The notes beneath the pieces are model-generated. The model was not told the origin of the DNA, did no database searches, and saw only the letters and a program-made list of their open reading frames with translations. This document shows positions 1-8,498 of a stretch of DNA of 51,564 nt, in pieces. Both the position numbers and the translations under genes were made by a program. How positions within the stretch are numbered: position 1 is the stretch's first letter; each line of letters opens with the position of its first letter. Source of the DNA: Actinomycetes bacterium (lineage in GTDB: Bacteria > Actinomycetota > Acidimicrobiia > Acidimicrobiales > RAAP-2); NCBI GenBank assembly GCA_021793395.1, contig JAJYSU010000001.1:52881-104444 (forward strand), written 5' to 3'.

Positions 1-1467
1 TCCGATCTGGAGTACGGGGTCGTGGGCGGTCCCGGCTCCGACTCCATCGTGGCCTCGAGCATCATCGTCAACGCCTACGCTCAGGGTGCCCGGGCGCGCA
101 TCAGTTGGGACTTCGAGGGGGAGAACCCGGGCCTCGACGCGCGCGCCCAGGCGGATCGTACGGCGTTCGCCCCCCTGGTCGAAACGCACCTCGCGAATAC
201 CGTGCTGACCAACGGTGCACGCCTCTACGTCGATCACGCTCACCCGGAGTACTCCTCGCCCGAGTGCCGTACCCCCCTCGAGGGCCTCCTCTTCGACGTC
301 GCGGGGGAGGAGGTGATGCGCCGCGCCCAGCGCGTCGCCAACGAGACGTTGCGTGAGCCCGACGCCGTCATGCTCTACAAGAACAACTCCGACGGCAAGG
401 GAAACTCCTACGGCTGCCACGAAAACTACCTGGTGCGCCGCGACGTTCCCTTCGACGACGTGGTGCGCGCGATGGTGGCGCACCTCGTCTCTCGACAGAT
501 AATTGTCGGCGCCGGCAAAGTGGGCGCGGAGACCGATGACGCGCTGGCGAGCGGAGCCACGTACCAACTGAGCCAACGCGCGGAGTTCTTCGAGGAAGTC
601 GTCGGACTCGAGACGACCATGAAGCGACCCATCGTGAACACTCGCGACGAGCCCCACGCCGACGTCGATCGCTTCCGTCGGCTTCACGTGATCATCGGCG
701 ACGCGAACATGAGCCAAATTGCCACCTTGGTCAAGCTGGGATCGACGGCGCTACTCCTCGCGGTACTGGAGGACGAAGGGGTGAGCGTCTTTCCGGCACT
801 CCCTCGCAACCCCGTGCGCGCACTGCGCCACTACGCCCTGGACCCGGACCTACGAGTTACGGAGCCCGACGAGGACGGTCGTACGCGCACCGCCTGGGAC
901 TACCAGGACGCTCTGTGGCAGCTCGCCGAGCGCTACGTTGCCCGCGGCGGTGGTTCCGTGGTGAGCGACGATCCCGCGCAAGTACACATGATCCTCACTC
1001 AGTGGCGCGAGATGCTCGACGGCGTGCTCGATGATCCCGCGAGTGTGGCCGATCGGATCGACTGGGTTGCCAAGCGCCGACTGGTAGAGGGATATCGGGC
1101 GCGATACTCCCTGGCTCCTACCGACGCACGGCTTCGAGCCATCGCTCTGCAGTACCACGACCTGCGTCCCGAGAAGTCCCTCGCGTTACGGGCGGGACTA
1201 CGCGAGATCCTTGATCCGACGACAGTACGTGAGGCTGTTCACAAGCCGCCGACGACAACGCGGGCGTTCTTTCGTGGCGAATGCGTCGCTCGCTACCCCG
1301 ACGCAGTCACCGCGGCGAACTGGGACTCGTTGGTCTTTGACCTGGGACACGGCCCCCTGCGACGAGTTCCCATGATGGACCCGCGCCGGGGTACCGCCGC
1401 ACTCACTCAAGACTTGCTAGAAAAGTGTGAGACGGCCGATGCATTACTGACGGCCCTCGACGGGTAG
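1..1467 (+). CDS. dop: Depupylase / Pup deamidase Dop (5' end outside window)
   Basis: Carboxylate-amine-ligase-fold enzyme that deamidates the C-terminal Gln of Pup to Glu and removes Pup from substrates. The frame is open from base 1 and reads SDLEYGVV, which matches the (T/I)ETEYG motif near the N-terminus of Dop and PafA, so the true start lies a few codons upstream and GTG at 22 is internal. Family motifs visible include KNNSDGKGNSYGCHENY, NTRDEPHAD and RLHVIIGDANMS. It is paralogous to pafA at 3159 in this window. Pup follows after 10 bp, as in mycobacteria. The choice of Dop over PafA rests on position next to pup and on the insertion VVGGPGSDSIVASS after the EYG motif, which resembles the Dop loop. 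Confidence 0.95.
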   Translation, partial: SDLEYGVVGGPGSDSIVASSIIVNAYAQGARARISWDFEGENPGLDARAQADRTAFAPLVETHLANTVLTNGARLYVDHAHPEYSSPECRTPLEGLLFDVAGEEVMRRAQRVANETLREPDAVMLYKNNSDGKGNSYGCHENYLVRRDVPFDDVVRAMVAHLVSRQIIVGAGKVGAETDDALASGATYQLSQRAEFFEEVVGLETTMKRPIVNTRDEPHADVDRFRRLHVIIGDANMSQIATLVKLGSTALLLAVLEDEGVSVFPALPRNPVRALRHYALDPDLRVTEPDEDGRTRTAWDYQDALWQLAERYVARGGGSVVSDDPAQVHMILTQWREMLDGVLDDPASVADRIDWVAKRRLVEGYRARYSLAPTDARLRAIALQYHDLRPEKSLALRAGLREILDPTTVREAVHKPPTTTRAFFRGECVARYPDAVTAANWDSLVFDLGHGPLRRVPMMDPRRGTAALTQDLLEKCETADALLTALDG

Positions 1468-1477
1468 AACGGAAGTC

Positions 1478-1675
1478 ATGGCAGAACAAGAACGAATCAA
1501 GCGACAGCGCACCGAGCGCACTAGCACCCCGGCCACCGGTGAGGTCACCGTGGACTCGTCTAAGGGGGAGCAACTGAAAGCCGATCTCGACGAACTGCTG
1601 GACGAGATCGACGAGGTCCTCGAGGAGAACGCCGAGGAGTTCGTCCATAACTTCGTCCAGAAGGGCGGCCAGTAG
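1478..1675 (+). CDS. pup: Prokaryotic ubiquitin-like protein Pup
   Basis: A 65-residue, very acidic small modifier. The C-terminal half is predicted coiled coil (LKADLDELLDEIDEVLEEN), the part that binds the proteasomal ATPase in characterised Pups. It ends in Gly-Gly-Gln, so it must be deamidated by Dop before PafA can ligate it to lysines. The ATG has a GGAAG purine stretch just upstream. It lies between dop and prcB with 10-bp and 2-bp gaps, implying one transcript. Length and terminus are typical of actinobacterial Pup. Confidence 0.97.
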   Translation: MAEQERIKRQRTERTSTPATGEVTVDSSKGEQLKADLDELLDEIDEVLEENAEEFVHNFVQKGGQ

Positions 1676-1677
1676 AC

Positions 1678-2469
1678 GTGGGCCTACCCCTCTTTCGGGC
1701 CCACGAGGATCCGGGTCCCTCCTTCGTACACTTCGCCGACGCCGCCGGACTGAGCGGACCGGCGGCCTTTGGTGGCGACGCGCCCCACGCGACGACCGTG
1801 ATAGCCGTGCGCTACGTAGGTGGCGTCGTCATGGTCGGTGACCGTCAGGCCACCGGCAACTACATCGCCAGCCGCGACGTGCGCAAGATCGAGGCCGCCG
1901 ACCGTTTTACGGCCATCGCCATCTCCGGCTCGGCGGCCCGGGGGATCGAGTTCATCCGCATGGCACAGTTGTCCTTCGAGCACTACGAGAAGATGACCGA
2001 CGCGGCGCTCACCCTCGAAGGTAAGGCAAACTACCTCTCTCCCATCGTTCAGCGCAACAACCTGTCCACGCCGCTCGTGGTGCTGCCGCTACTGGCCGGC
2101 TGGGACCGTGGTCACCGGGTGGGACGGATCTTCGAGTACGACGGGGCGGGCGGGTGCTACGAGCGCCAGGACTTCGCGACGATCGGCTCGGGGTCACCCT
2201 TCGCCGAGAGTGCGCTACGACTGGGCTTTCGCTCCGACCTCGACCGATCAGCGGCGCTCGAGCTGGGGGCACTGGCGCTCTACGAAGCGGGGGACAACGA
2301 CCCCAGCACGGGCGGGCCCGACTTCGTTCGCGGTATTTTCCCCATGATGGTCATCGTCGACGAGAGCGGCTTCTACGAGCTGCCCGTCGACGAAGCGGCC
2401 TCACACTTTCGCACCATCGCCGAGCGGCGCACCGCGAGTGGAGGAGTGGCGGGGGGCACCCTGCGATGA
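1678..2469 (+). CDS. prcB: 20S proteasome beta subunit PrcB
   Basis: Catalytic beta subunit of the 20S core. A propeptide of about 38 residues precedes the Ntn-hydrolase start ATTVIAVRY, and Thr39 is the expected nucleophile after autocleavage. Asp and Lys of the active site are visible in GDRQATGNY and SRDVRKIE. The GTG start is 2 bp after the pup stop, consistent with translational coupling. The 263-residue precursor is of normal length. The next gene, prcA, begins inside its stop codon (ATGA). Confidence 0.96.
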   Translation: MGLPLFRAHEDPGPSFVHFADAAGLSGPAAFGGDAPHATTVIAVRYVGGVVMVGDRQATGNYIASRDVRKIEAADRFTAIAISGSAARGIEFIRMAQLSFEHYEKMTDAALTLEGKANYLSPIVQRNNLSTPLVVLPLLAGWDRGHRVGRIFEYDGAGGCYERQDFATIGSGSPFAESALRLGFRSDLDRSAALELGALALYEAGDNDPSTGGPDFVRGIFPMMVIVDESGFYELPVDEAASHFRTIAERRTASGGVAGGTLR

Positions 2470-3146
2470 GCAACTTCTTCTACGTCGCGCCCGAGCAGAT
2501 GATCAAGGACCGCGCGGAATTCGCACAAAAGGGCATCGCGCGCGGCCGATCCATCTTGGCGGCAATCTACGATCGAGGCGTGGTGATGGTGGCGGAGAAC
2601 ACGTCCGCGTCGCTCAACAAGATTTCCGAGATTTACGACCGTATCGCCTTCGCCGGCGTCGGACGCTACAACGAGTTTGATCGCCTCCGTGAGGCGGGAA
2701 TCCGCTGGGCGGACGGCACGGGCTACACCTATTCACGCGAGGATGTCGACGCGCGCGCCCTGGCCAACTACTACGCCCAGCACGTAGGGGACATGTTCAG
2801 CGAGGGCCCCAAGCCTCTCGAGGTAGAGATTCTCGTCGCCCAACTCGGCAACCAGTTCCGAGAGACCAAACTCTACCGAGTCGCCTACGAGGGAACGATC
2901 TCCGATGAGCCCAACTTCGCGGTACTCGGTGGCGACGCCGAGACCATCAAGGCGCGCTTCGCGGCCGTCGAGGAGACGCCGGCCACTTTGGCGACCACGC
3001 TCCACCACGCCGTCGACGCTCTCGCCGGGACTGATCGCACGATTCCCGTCAGCGACCTCGAGGTGGCGATCCTCGAAGACCGCGGTAACCGACGGACTTT
3101 TACGCGCCTGAGTGACGCGCAAGTGTCCGAACTGCTAAGCGGATAA
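2466..3146 (+). CDS. prcA: 20S proteasome alpha subunit PrcA
   Basis: Non-catalytic alpha subunit that forms the gated outer rings of the 20S core. The start is ATG at 2466, overlapping the prcB stop by 4 bp. The product begins MSNFFYVAPEQMIKDRAEFA, matching actinobacterial PrcA (FYVSPEQxMxDRxEyArkGIarGRS). The open frame extends further upstream inside prcB, but that part is shadow. 226 residues is slightly shorter than the usual 240-250. The proteasomal ATPase Mpa/ARC is not in the window and is probably upstream of dop. Confidence 0.95.
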   Translation: MSNFFYVAPEQMIKDRAEFAQKGIARGRSILAAIYDRGVVMVAENTSASLNKISEIYDRIAFAGVGRYNEFDRLREAGIRWADGTGYTYSREDVDARALANYYAQHVGDMFSEGPKPLEVEILVAQLGNQFRETKLYRVAYEGTISDEPNFAVLGGDAETIKARFAAVEETPATLATTLHHAVDALAGTDRTIPVSDLEVAILEDRGNRRTFTRLSDAQVSELLSG

Positions 3147-3158
3147 TCAGGTCGGACT

Positions 3159-4538
3159 GTGCTGCGGCGAATCATCGGGATCGAGACGGAATACGGCGTC
3201 ACCTTCACCTTCAAGGGGCAACGGCGGCTCAGCCCCGACGAAGTATCGCGATTCCTGTTTCGCAAGGTGGTCGCCTGGGGCCGCTCGAGCAACGTCTTCC
3301 TAGAGAACGGCAGCCGCCTCTACTTGGACGTGGGAAGCCATCCGGAGTACGCCACGGCCGAGTGCGACAACCTCGACGATCTGGTCGCCCAGGACAAGGC
3401 CGGCGAGACGATCTTGCGCGAACTCGTCACTTACGCCCAAGCCCAGTTGGACGAGGAGGGGGTGAGGGGCTCGATCTACCTCTTCAAGAACAACACCGAT
3501 TCGGCCGGCAACTCCTACGGGTGTCACGAAAACTACTGCATCGAGCGCATCGATGACCTGAGCCGTCTCGAGCAAGTCTTCATTCCCTACCTGATCAGTC
3601 GGCAGATCTTTACCGGAGCCGGAAAGATCGTGACCGGCGCCAAGGGCACCGCGTTCTCGATGAGCCAGCGAGCGGAGCACATCTGGGAGTCCATCTCCTC
3701 CGCGACGACGCGCAGTCGGCCGATTATCAACACTCGTGATGAACCCCACGCCGACCCCGAGCGCTTTCGACGACTGCACGTGATCGTGGGCGACTCCAAC
3801 ATGAGCGAGTTCGCGACATTCCTGAAGACCGGTACGGCCGCCGTGGTGCTGGCCATGATCGAAGATCGCGCGACCGTGCTGCGCGACTACAACCTGGCCG
3901 CGCCGATCAACGCGTTGCGCGAGATCTCCTACGACCTGTGGAGCAAGGAGCCCTTGCAACTGGCGAGCGGTCGCGACATGACCGCTCTGGAGATCCAGGA
4001 CGACCTCTGTGAGCGAGCCGAGACGTTCACGGCGTCGCGGGACGTGCCCGCGGATCAGGTGCGCGCGGTGGCCATGTGGCGCGAGGTCATCGAGCAGTAT
4101 CGCAGCGATCCGATGGGGCTGGCGGACCGTGTCGACTGGATCGCCAAGTGGCAACTGATCGATCGTGAACGCGAACGCAGCGGCGCCGCGCTCGACGACC
4201 CGCGCCTCGCCCTCATCGATCTTCTCTACCACGACACTGATCTCACACGAGGCCTCTACTACCGACGCCAGGCCAAGGGCTACTCGCGTCGCATCGTCGA
4301 CGACGAGGCGGTCGCTCGAGCGGCCAGTACACCGCCCGCCACGACCCGAGCGCTCATGCGCGGCACGTTCATTCGAGCCGCCAAGGAGTGGCATCGGGAC
4401 TACACGGTCGACTGGGTTCACCTTAAGCTCAACGACGACATGCAGCGCACCGTGCTCTTGAAGGACCCCTTCAAGAGCACGGACGAGCGCTTTCAGAGGT
4501 TGCTGGTCTCCCTACAACGGCCCGACCGTCGCGACTAG
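3159..4538 (+). CDS. pafA: Pup-protein ligase PafA
   Basis: Ligates deamidated Pup to substrate lysines through an ATP-dependent gamma-glutamyl-phosphate intermediate. The N-terminus reads MLRRIIGIETEYGVTF, with the Glu and Tyr of the ETEYG nucleotide-site motif. Other shared motifs are ENGSRLYLDVGSHPEYAT, NNTDSAGNSYGCHENY and NTRDEPHADPERF. GTG start, 12 bp after prcA, with AGG/GGA purines upstream. Length (459 aa) is typical. In Mycobacterium pafBC follow pafA; here a signal peptidase gene follows instead. Confidence 0.96.
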   Translation: MLRRIIGIETEYGVTFTFKGQRRLSPDEVSRFLFRKVVAWGRSSNVFLENGSRLYLDVGSHPEYATAECDNLDDLVAQDKAGETILRELVTYAQAQLDEEGVRGSIYLFKNNTDSAGNSYGCHENYCIERIDDLSRLEQVFIPYLISRQIFTGAGKIVTGAKGTAFSMSQRAEHIWESISSATTRSRPIINTRDEPHADPERFRRLHVIVGDSNMSEFATFLKTGTAAVVLAMIEDRATVLRDYNLAAPINALREISYDLWSKEPLQLASGRDMTALEIQDDLCERAETFTASRDVPADQVRAVAMWREVIEQYRSDPMGLADRVDWIAKWQLIDRERERSGAALDDPRLALIDLLYHDTDLTRGLYYRRQAKGYSRRIVDDEAVARAASTPPATTRALMRGTFIRAAKEWHRDYTVDWVHLKLNDDMQRTVLLKDPFKSTDERFQRLLVSLQRPDRRD

Positions 4539-4541
4539 CCT
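4536..4541 (+). promoter_or_regulatory. -10 element TAGCCT of a leaderless-type promoter (signal peptidase)
   Basis: TAGCCT lies 6 nt before the GTG at 4548. Its first three bases are also the pafA stop codon, so the match may be partly by chance. No -35 box is seen. Confidence 0.35.
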
Positions 4542-4547
4542 TGATGG

Positions 4548-5165
4548 GTGCCCGATGAGATACCCGTCGAATCTGTAACCCACGAGCAGGTTGACGCCGC
4601 GCAGGCCACGGTGACGCGACCGCAGGGCCGACGCTCGCGCCTGCACTCCCTGGTCGAGTGGGGGAGCATCGTCGTCGTCGCGGTACTCATCTCGTTTCTG
4701 CTGCGGACCTACGTTATCCAGACTTTCTACATCCCTTCGGGTTCCATGGAGCCCACGCTGAAGATTGGTGACCGGATCATTGTCTCTAAGTTGAGCGTCA
4801 CCCTGGGCACTATCCATCGAGGCGACATCCTGGTGTTCAAGGCGCCCAAGGCGGTGGCCAGCGTCTGCGGCGACAACGTCGCCGACCTCGTCAAGCGCGT
4901 CATCGGGCTGCCGGGCGACCACCTCACGTCCAAGGGCAACACGATCTACGTCAACAACAAGCCCCTGGCCCAACCCTGGACTCACACCGAGCCCCTGGGC
5001 CGGGCCATCGGCAACGTCGTCGTACCCAAAAACCACTATTTCATGATGGGTGACAACGAGGGCGACTCCTGCGACAGCCGCTACTGGGGCACCATTCCTC
5101 GTTCGAGCATCATTGGCAAGGCGTTCCTGCGAATCTGGCCGCTGTCGCGCTTCGGCCTCCTCTAG
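4548..5165 (+). CDS. lepB: Type I signal peptidase
   Basis: Membrane-bound S26 peptidase that cleaves signal peptides of Sec- and Tat-exported proteins. One transmembrane segment (about residues 38-53) follows a cytoplasmic N-terminus. The nucleophile is Ser66 in PSGSMEPTL and the general base is Lys116 in VKRVIGLPGD. Boxes D and E are visible as YFMMGDNEGDSCDSRYWG. 205 residues fits Gram-positive enzymes. It occupies the pafBC position of mycobacteria, and the genes just downstream encode Tat components, so an export theme continues. Confidence 0.93.
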   Translation: MPDEIPVESVTHEQVDAAQATVTRPQGRRSRLHSLVEWGSIVVVAVLISFLLRTYVIQTFYIPSGSMEPTLKIGDRIIVSKLSVTLGTIHRGDILVFKAPKAVASVCGDNVADLVKRVIGLPGDHLTSKGNTIYVNNKPLAQPWTHTEPLGRAIGNVVVPKNHYFMMGDNEGDSCDSRYWGTIPRSSIIGKAFLRIWPLSRFGLL

Positions 5166-5186
5166 GAGACTGCGGCCCTTGGCCCC

Positions 5187-5192
5187 TACAAT
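5187..5192 (+). promoter_or_regulatory. -10 element TACAAT for tatB (leaderless mRNA)
   Basis: TACAAT is followed by GGGGCC and then the GTG start at 5199. Transcription starting about 7 nt after the hexamer would begin at the start codon. The ABC ATPase gene at 17576 has almost the same arrangement (GATAAT, GGGGCC, ATG). No -35 box is obvious. Confidence 0.6.
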
Positions 5193-5198
5193 GGGGCC

Positions 5199-5639
5199 GT
5201 GCTCGATCTCAGCCCGATCAAGATCTTGGTGATCGTCGCCGTGATCATGGTGCTGCTCGGACCGGACAAGCTACCCGAGGTAGCCCGAAAGTTAGGCTCA
5301 AGTTGGCGAGCGCTACGCCAACTCCAGGAACGCATCGAGTCCGAAGTTCGCGACGCCGTACCCGACCTGCCGAGCGCCGTCGACATCGCGCGCATCGCGC
5401 GTAGCCCCGTCAACCTGCTCAACGAACTGGCCAATCGCGTCGAGGACCGCGAGACACCCTCGGCTACCGTGCGTGACGTCACGGGACCGCCTCCGTCGTC
5501 ATCAGACCCAGCCGCGCCCACCCCGTCGGGGCTACATCCGCCCACGTCCCCCACCCCGACGAGCCCGGGCATCCTTCCCCCCGCTGAACGCGTGGCGTCG
5601 ACCCACGACACCACCACCGTCGATCCCTCTCTCAACTAG
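5199..5639 (+). CDS. tatB: Twin-arginine translocase subunit TatA/TatB family
   Basis: Single-span Tat component that works with TatC to export folded proteins. A short N-terminal membrane helix (LSPIKILVIVAVIMVLLG) is followed by the family hinge GPDKLPEVARKLG and an amphipathic helix. The tail from about residue 85 is rich in Pro, Ser and Thr. The length (146 aa) and long tail suggest TatB rather than TatA. tatC follows after 6 bp. The start is set by a -10 element 6 nt upstream; no ribosome binding site is present. Confidence 0.87.
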   Translation: MLDLSPIKILVIVAVIMVLLGPDKLPEVARKLGSSWRALRQLQERIESEVRDAVPDLPSAVDIARIARSPVNLLNELANRVEDRETPSATVRDVTGPPPSSSDPAAPTPSGLHPPTSPTPTSPGILPPAERVASTHDTTTVDPSLN

Positions 5640-5645
5640 TCCACC

Positions 5646-6374
5646 GTGTCGAACTTTCGCAAGGCCGCCAGCGGGATGACGCTGGCCGAACACCTCGCGG
5701 AGGCCCGTCGGCGTTTCCTCCAGTCGGGTGCGGCGATCATCATTCTCGGAATCGTCGCCTTCATCATCTACCCCCAAATTCTGCGCTTCCTCCAGGGCCC
5801 CTACTGTCGCGCCGAACCGCGCCACTGCTCCTTCCTGGTCACCAACCCACTCGACGGGCTGAATCTACGCGTCCAGATCGCACTCTTCGGTGGCGTTCTG
5901 TTCGCGTCACCGCTGATCTTCTGGCACGTCTGGCGCTTCATCACGCCGGGTCTGAAGGCCAAGGAACGACGCTACGCCATACCCTTCGTCACGGCCACCA
6001 TCGTGTTCTTCGCGGCCGGCGTCGTCGTGGCCTACTTCAGCTTTGACAGCGCCATCGCCTGGCTGCAGTCCATCGGCGGTCACTCGCTGGTGTCGTACTA
6101 CAACCCCACCCAGTACATGAGCCTGTTCCTGCTCATGATGTTCATCTTTGGCGTGGCCTTCGAGTTCCCCGTGGTTCTCGTCGCGCTCGAACTAGCCCGT
6201 CTCGTGACTCCCGCCCAACTTCTACGGACGTGGCGCTACGCGCTCATCGCGATCACGATCTTCGCCGCGGTCTTTACCCCCAGTGGCGACCCCCTCTCGA
6301 TGCTCGCGCTCGCCATCCCCCTCGTCCTCTTCTACTTCCTCGCTATCGGGGTCGGCCGGTTGCTGCGACGGTGA
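5646..6374 (+). CDS. tatC: Sec-independent protein translocase TatC
   Basis: Polytopic membrane receptor of the Tat pathway that binds twin-arginine signal peptides. The N-terminus contains MTLAEHLAEARRRF, the TatC cytoplasmic signature (M-x-L-x-x-H-L-x-E-L-R-x-R), followed by about six hydrophobic segments. GTG start 6 bp after tatB. The stop overlaps the helicase start (GTGA). The 242-residue length is normal and the order tatB-tatC-helY matches mycobacteria. Confidence 0.94.
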   Translation: MSNFRKAASGMTLAEHLAEARRRFLQSGAAIIILGIVAFIIYPQILRFLQGPYCRAEPRHCSFLVTNPLDGLNLRVQIALFGGVLFASPLIFWHVWRFITPGLKAKERRYAIPFVTATIVFFAAGVVVAYFSFDSAIAWLQSIGGHSLVSYYNPTQYMSLFLLMMFIFGVAFEFPVVLVALELARLVTPAQLLRTWRYALIAITIFAAVFTPSGDPLSMLALAIPLVLFYFLAIGVGRLLRR

Positions 6375-8497
6375 GCACGGCGTCACGACGAGAGCGCTTC
6401 GTCGCGGGTCTGGGCTTCGGACTCGATGACTTCCAGATCCGGGCAATGGACGCGCTCGACGACGACGTCAACGTCCTCGTGAGTGCCCCGACTGGCTCGG
6501 GCAAGACACTCGTCGCCGACTACGCGATCGCCCGGGCCCTCGACGAGGGTCAGCGAGCCTTCTACACCACCCCGCTCAAGGCCCTCTCGAATCAGAAGTT
6601 CCACGAGCTGGGGCGTCTCATCGGCGCTGAACGCGTGGGTCTTCTCACGGGCGACACGTCGATACGGCGCGACGCGCCCGTCGTCGTCATGACCACCGAA
6701 GTTCTGCGCAACATGTTGCTGACCCACTCCGACCAGGTCGACCACCTAGGCCTCGTCATCCTCGACGAGGTTCACTACCTCCAGGACCCGTTCCGCGGAG
6801 GGGTGTGGGAAGAGGTACTCATTCTCTCGCCGGCGCACGTGCGCTTCGTGGCCCTGTCGGCGACCGTAGGTAACGCCGACTTCGTAGGGGAGTGGTTGAG
6901 CGCGGTACGCGGTACGACGCGCGTCATTGTCGAGACTGAGCGGCCGATCACACTGCACCACCACGTCGCCGTGGTCCGTCGCGGTCAGGACGGCGCGCAG
7001 ATCATAGACCTGCTGAAGCACGACCGACCCTCCGACGAGGCGCGACGCATCGATAACCTCGTGCGGGCGACCCGTCGCTTCCGCCCCGGACCCAAGTGGC
7101 AAGGCCGCTCGTCGGCTCCGCCCGCAGCTTTTCGCTCGCCCCGGCGCAGCGAACTACTCACGGCGATGGACCAGCTCGACCTTCTACCGGCCATCGTGTT
7201 CATTTTCTCTCGCGCGGCGTGTGACGACGCGGTGCGCCAGTGCCGCCGCGACGGGTTGCGCTTCACCGACGCCGAGCAACGCGCCGAGATCGAACGCATC
7301 GCCGAGAGCCACCTCGACGCCTTCAGCGATGAGGAGCTCACGGCGCTCGAGTACGGCGACTTCCTCGACAGCCTGCGTCGGGGACTGGCCGCCCACCACG
7401 CGGGCATGGTTCCCGCGTTCCGCGAGATCGTCGAGCACTGCTTCGAACGAAATCTCCTCTCCGTCGTGTTCGCCACCGAAACCCTGGCGCTGGGAGTGAA
7501 CATGCCCGCCCGGTCGGTCGCGATCGAGCGTTTCTCGAAGTTCTCCGACGCGGGGCGCCAGTTCCTGACCAGTGGTGAGTTCTCACAACTAAGCGGCCGT
7601 GCCGGACGCCGGGGACTGGACGACGAGGGACACGCGGTCGTCTGCTTCGCCAACGAGGTTGCCCTGCGTGACGTCGCGCGCGTGGTTCTCTCGCCCCCGT
7701 CCGAGTTGCACTCGTCCTTCAAGCCCACCTACAACCTCACGGCGAACCTCATGGCGCACGTCTCCCAGGAGACAGCCCTCGCGCTGGTACGCAGTTCCTA
7801 CGCGCAGTTCGAGGCCGACCATCGCTCGACCGCGAGCCGACGCTCACTGGGCGAACAGCTGGCGGCACGCCACCACGTCCTCGAGGAAATGGGATACGCC
7901 GAGGGATGGCGACTGCTCGCGTCCGGCCACCTCCTGCGATCGCTCTACCACGAGTCGGATCTCCTCATCTCGCAGTCTCTCGCCGCGGGCATCTTCGACG
8001 ACCTCGAACCCGCGACCCTGGCCGGCGTCCTGTCCAGTTTTGTCTACGAGGGTCGCCGCACCTCGCGCCGTGACCACGCCGGCGCTCGAGTCAGCGTCGC
8101 CCGGTCGCGGTCACTGCACGACCACCTCGGTCAAGAGCGTCGTGACATGCTGGGCGATCGCGTCGCGCGCGTCAAGGTCGCCGCCGCCACCATCGCCCAG
8201 GTGGAGGGTCGCTACCAGGTGCCCCACTCCCGCGAGCCCGACGGATCCTTCGCTCGCCCGGTCGCGGCGTGGGCGCGCGGCGCCTCGCTGCGCACCGTAC
8301 TGGACCTGGCGGACGTGGAGGTCGGCCTGACCTCACCGGGCGACTTCGTGCGCACCGTCAAGCAGGTGGCCGATCTGTGCGACCAAGTGAGCCGACTCGG
8401 CACGAACCACGGCGTCGCGCGTGTTGCCCGTGAGGCCCGCGACGCACTGGTGCGCAGCGTAGTGGCCAGCGACCTCACCGTCCACCCTCCGCGCTAA
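6371..8497 (+). CDS. helY: Ski2-family DEAD/DEAH-box helicase, HelY-like
   Basis: Superfamily II ATP-dependent helicase, probably acting on RNA. The start is GTG at 6371, overlapping the tatC stop, although the frame is open further upstream. Motifs from the N-terminus: Walker A SAPTGSGKT (about 38-46), DEVH (132-135), SATV, and motif VI QLSGRAGRRGLD. The C-terminal region resembles the Mtr4/Ski2 end. At 708 residues it is shorter than mycobacterial HelY (about 900). Placement after tatC matches Mycobacterium. The RNA substrate is unknown. Confidence 0.88.
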   Translation: MSTASRRERFVAGLGFGLDDFQIRAMDALDDDVNVLVSAPTGSGKTLVADYAIARALDEGQRAFYTTPLKALSNQKFHELGRLIGAERVGLLTGDTSIRRDAPVVVMTTEVLRNMLLTHSDQVDHLGLVILDEVHYLQDPFRGGVWEEVLILSPAHVRFVALSATVGNADFVGEWLSAVRGTTRVIVETERPITLHHHVAVVRRGQDGAQIIDLLKHDRPSDEARRIDNLVRATRRFRPGPKWQGRSSAPPAAFRSPRRSELLTAMDQLDLLPAIVFIFSRAACDDAVRQCRRDGLRFTDAEQRAEIERIAESHLDAFSDEELTALEYGDFLDSLRRGLAAHHAGMVPAFREIVEHCFERNLLSVVFATETLALGVNMPARSVAIERFSKFSDAGRQFLTSGEFSQLSGRAGRRGLDDEGHAVVCFANEVALRDVARVVLSPPSELHSSFKPTYNLTANLMAHVSQETALALVRSSYAQFEADHRSTASRRSLGEQLAARHHVLEEMGYAEGWRLLASGHLLRSLYHESDLLISQSLAAGIFDDLEPATLAGVLSSFVYEGRRTSRRDHAGARVSVARSRSLHDHLGQERRDMLGDRVARVKVAAATIAQVEGRYQVPHSREPDGSFARPVAAWARGASLRTVLDLADVEVGLTSPGDFVRTVKQVADLCDQVSRLGTNHGVARVAREARDALVRSVVASDLTVHPPR

Positions 8498-8498
8498 C

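Noticed and set aside
3300..4421. 373-codon reading frame on the minus strand
   Set aside because: It is antisense to pafA, whose motifs are unambiguous on the plus strand.
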